A stretch of 22,991 nt of DNA from a virus. Position numbers and translations under genes: made by a program. The stretch's first letter is position 1. Every line of letters starts with the position of its first letter. Below, one piece after another: positions 20,563 to 22,991 of the stretch. The notes under the pieces are model-generated. The model worked only from the letters and a program-made list of their open reading frames with translations, was not told the origin of the DNA and did no database searches. The DNA is taken from IMG/VR virus record IMGVR_UViG_3300027971_002619, positions 1 through 22,991 of that record, one strand, 5' to 3'.

Positions 20563-22718
20563 TACGCTGCCACCTTTCCGCCGTCGTCGATCTTGCGGGT
20601 ATTCTTCGCCGTCTCTTCTGCCGCCTTTGCAGTCCGCTCTGCAAAAGATGATCCGCCAAATATCTGCCCGAGATTAGTTGACGAGAACGTGCCTGCGACT
20701 TCGGCCTTGCTGGTGGCTGACTGATCGCCTGCTGCTGTCGCACCAGCCTGCGCAGCCGTCGCTGTGCCTGTCAGACCTTCCGCTGCCTTGTCGAGTGCGT
20801 CTGACAGCATCTTCTCCTGCTCGCTTGTGAGCCTCCCGAGATCGCGTAGCGTCATAAACTGATCGCCAAGCCCGCCGACTCCAGCAAGCTGGTCAACTGA
20901 TGTGGCAGACTTTATCTGCCATAGGAGGTCATCGGCCTGCGCGTTCCTGGCTCGCATCTCTGCCTTGCCTCCAACGAGCGACTTCAGCGCCCCCTCTGCT
21001 GCGACTGTTGCAGCACGACGGTCGGCTGCCCGCTGCTGGTTGTTTGCCTGCCTGCCTTCCTTCGTCGCCTGCGCATCGCCTTGGATTGCTTTTGCTCTTT
21101 CTTTCCGATCAGACTCTGCCTGCTGATTTTTCCGATACGTGCTTAGGATTCGACTTTCAACGCCTGGACGCTCCTGCTGCCGCTGCTCGGCTCGAGCGGC
21201 TTTCTTGTCCTTTATCTTCTGCACTCGCTCCTTTGTGTCCCTTGCCCCAGTGATGAAACCTTGCACTCTCGTCCATGCGATCTGAATGCTAGCCACAAGG
21301 TTGTCAAACGTCGCCATGACTGCATTGGCAATGTTGTCAAAGAACCCCATGATGAAGGCACCCATCGTGTTGAGCAGCGCCGCCGAGTCTGTGTAGATTT
21401 TGTCCCACGCGATGAAGATGCTTGAGCCGATGTCCGTGAACACATCCTGAAACGCTGCGACCCACGGGTCAACGTAGGACATCAACGCTTCAGTGCCGCG
21501 CAGCCATCCTGCCAGCAGGCCAGCCCACAGAACATCCATCGCACCAGATAGATCGCCCACTGCGACTGCGTCGTAGATTGCGCTAAATGTGGTGGTAGCA
21601 GTCTGCGCTAGGTCGCCAAATACGGCGATGCCGTCAGAGACAGCAGGCTTAAACCCTTCGCTGATAGCACTAGCTGCCTGCTTGACTAGACCAGCAACAG
21701 GTCCGAGGGCCGCACCTATCTGGTCTCTGAACTTGTAGAGAGCAAAGACAGCCGCACCGATGCCAGCCGCAACCAGCAGCACCGGGCTAGCAAGGGCAGA
21801 AAAGAGACCGAAGCCCTTCACTATCAAGGTGATTCCTTCACTCAACCCCTTCAGTGATTGACCGATACCAGTGATGGCACCGCCAACGATAAACAGTGCA
21901 GCGCCACCCTTCAGTACAGTTGAAATGAACTGCTGGTTTTTAGCAATGAACCTCCCAGCATCGGCAGCGATGAGAGCAAGCCCATGCGCCAACTCAGTCA
22001 GCATTGGAGCGACAGCCGCACCAATCTGAATAAATGCCATCTTCATTGACGCGCTAACTGCATCGATTGCATCGCCAAGCGAGTCCGCTTTTGCAGCAGT
22101 CTCGGAATCCATTACCAATCCGAGCCGATTGGCTTCAGCAGCAAACGCCTCCATACCAGCGGACCCGCCTTCAAGCATTGGCAGTATGTCAGTGCCAGCC
22201 TTGCCAAAAATCTGCATGGCAACAGCGGCTCTTGCGCCTGGATCTTTGATTGCCATCAATCCATCGGAAATTTTTCCAAGCTGTTTGTCAGCAGATAGGC
22301 CAGCGAGATCACCAGCAGATAGCCCGACCATAGCAAGAGCGTCGGCGGCTTCTTTGCTGCCGCTGCCAGCGTCAAAGATTGCTTTTTGCGTTTTCTTTAG
22401 TGCAGTCTCGACACCAGCCATGTCGGTGCCTGTCTGCTCGGCAGCAAACTTCAGGACAGAAAGCGACTCAGCAGCAACGCCGGTTCGCTTGCTCATATCG
22501 CTCAACGTGCTGCCTACACTCGCAAACGCTGCCGCAGACGCAAAAATCGGACCAACGGCACCAGCACCAATAGCCGACAGCTTTATGCCGGCGGACGACA
22601 TCGCACTCCCAATTGAAGCGATGCTCTTGTTGACGCCCTTCAATGCGGCGAAGAACTTTGTCGGATCGGCACCGATCTCGACAAATACGCCACCGGCTTT
22701 GACTGCTGCGGAACTCAT
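20562..22718 (-). CDS. phage tail tape measure protein
   Basis: A 718-residue protein, ATG at 22718 in an ATGA overlap with the preceding gene. The N-terminal 250 residues are the typical tape-measure region, Ala/Gly/Ser-rich helices (GVNKSIASIGSAMSSAGIKL, DMSKRTGVAAESLSVLKFAA, ARAAVAMQIFGKAGTDILPM). Hydrophobic segments follow (about 270-345, VLLVAAGIGAAVFALYKF), then a charged coiled-coil region at about 500-590 (KIKDKKAARAEQRQQERPG). It sets tail length and helps DNA passage. 718 residues would suggest a tail of roughly 100 nm by the usual 1.5 Å per residue rule. It defines the neighbours as tail genes. Confidence 0.95.
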   Translation of the reverse strand: MSSAAVKAGGVFVEIGADPTKFFAALKGVNKSIASIGSAMSSAGIKLSAIGAGAVGPIFASAAAFASVGSTLSDMSKRTGVAAESLSVLKFAAEQTGTDMAGVETALKKTQKAIFDAGSGSKEAADALAMVGLSAGDLAGLSADKQLGKISDGLMAIKDPGARAAVAMQIFGKAGTDILPMLEGGSAGMEAFAAEANRLGLVMDSETAAKADSLGDAIDAVSASMKMAFIQIGAAVAPMLTELAHGLALIAADAGRFIAKNQQFISTVLKGGAALFIVGGAITGIGQSLKGLSEGITLIVKGFGLFSALASPVLLVAAGIGAAVFALYKFRDQIGAALGPVAGLVKQAASAISEGFKPAVSDGIAVFGDLAQTATTTFSAIYDAVAVGDLSGAMDVLWAGLLAGWLRGTEALMSYVDPWVAAFQDVFTDIGSSIFIAWDKIYTDSAALLNTMGAFIMGFFDNIANAVMATFDNLVASIQIAWTRVQGFITGARDTKERVQKIKDKKAARAEQRQQERPGVESRILSTYRKNQQAESDRKERAKAIQGDAQATKEGRQANNQQRAADRRAATVAAEGALKSLVGGKAEMRARNAQADDLLWQIKSATSVDQLAGVGGLGDQFMTLRDLGRLTSEQEKMLSDALDKAAEGLTGTATAAQAGATAAGDQSATSKAEVAGTFSSTNLGQIFGGSSFAERTAKAAEETAKNTRKIDDGGKVAA

Positions 22719-22991
22719 ACGTGTTTCTGCCAGTCCTTGCCAAACAGCCTAGCCAGGTCTTCCGGCGTGGCCTGCCGTGGCTTGGGCTGCTTGGCGTATG
22801 GGTTGAGTTTTCGCGGGTCTACTCTCGGGCTGTGCTTGTCTCTGTTTATATTCGCGGCCTGCGCTAACAGGTTGGCGGTGTGCCACCAATCATGCTCTAG
22901 GCGGCTGTCGCGTGCGGCGAAGAGTTGTCTGCAAGTCCACTCGCCTGGATAGACTCCGAGGATTCCTGCGGCTTCCCAGATGGCATCCCAG
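22715..22991 (-). CDS. tail-assembly-type protein upstream of the tape measure (5' end outside window)
   Basis: An open minus-strand frame enters at the right edge and ends TGA at 22715, overlapping the tape measure start. The visible 91 residues include GILGVYPGEWTCRQLFAARD, LEHDWWHTANLLAQAANIN, then RDKHSPRVDPRKLNPYAKQP and a final LARLFGKDWQKHV. Small proteins with a LxxRxxxxxWxHTAxLLAxxAN pattern just before the tape measure act in tail assembly, like the gpG-type chaperones. No frameshift site can be assessed because the start is missing. Confidence 0.7.
   Translation of the reverse strand, partial: WDAIWEAAGILGVYPGEWTCRQLFAARDSRLEHDWWHTANLLAQAANINRDKHSPRVDPRKLNPYAKQPKPRQATPEDLARLFGKDWQKHV

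Overview
The window reads as one arm of a temperate tailed phage or prophage (siphovirus-like, because a long tape-measure gene is present). G+C is moderate to high (about 60% by eye). Almost everything is on the minus strand in tightly packed, often ATGA/GTGA-overlapping genes with AAAGGA-type ribosome sites. Only the integrase and two small genes behind it lie on the plus strand. The host cannot be fixed from sequence alone. The style of several small proteins (the gene ahead of the tape measure, the structural proteins, the C1-type peptidase) resembles phages and prophages of Planctomycetes-type bacteria; that is inference.

Right part (about 22991 down to 12943, transcribed leftward): the end of a tail-assembly-type gene, the tape measure protein, two structural proteins, small hydrophilic proteins, a metallophosphoesterase and a protein with a nucleotide-modification-associated (Nmad1/DUF1599-like) domain. 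A block of membrane proteins follows, enclosing a membrane-anchored papain-like peptidase and a GlsB/YeaQ-like protein. This is the best candidate for a lysis or envelope module. It ends with a Cys-rich zinc-ribbon-like protein and two unknown proteins.

Middle (about 12867 to 10900): a tyrosine integrase with a good sigma70-type promoter on the plus strand, then a long hairpin that is a candidate attP core, then two small coupled genes, one with a 38-bp direct repeat at each end. Leftward of the integrase, divergently, sits a small excisionase/MerR-like DNA-binding gene.

Left part (10893 down to 61, transcribed leftward): the early/replication region. It holds a cytosine-C5 DNA methyltransferase, a Sak4-like RecA-family ATPase, an SSB-like protein ending in DDIPF, winged-helix proteins, a primase-polymerase/DnaB helicase fusion and a winged-helix candidate initiator. 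It continues with a LexA-type DNA-binding domain protein, a complete DnaN sliding clamp, another HTH protein and a RusA resolvase.

The most interesting structure is inside the candidate initiator gene. Five 22-bp dyad-symmetric tandem repeats (3185-3294) lie beside an AT-rich stretch with a perfect 11-bp-arm palindrome (3133-3159), all within coding sequence and next to the helicase/primase gene. This is the architecture of the lambda O-gene origin, and I propose it is this element's replication origin. Together the left genes make an almost complete replisome and recombination kit (origin, initiator, PrimPol-helicase, SSB, recombinase, clamp, resolvase). No DNA polymerase is visible, so the clamp presumably works with the host polymerase. 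Capsid, portal and terminase genes are not in the window.
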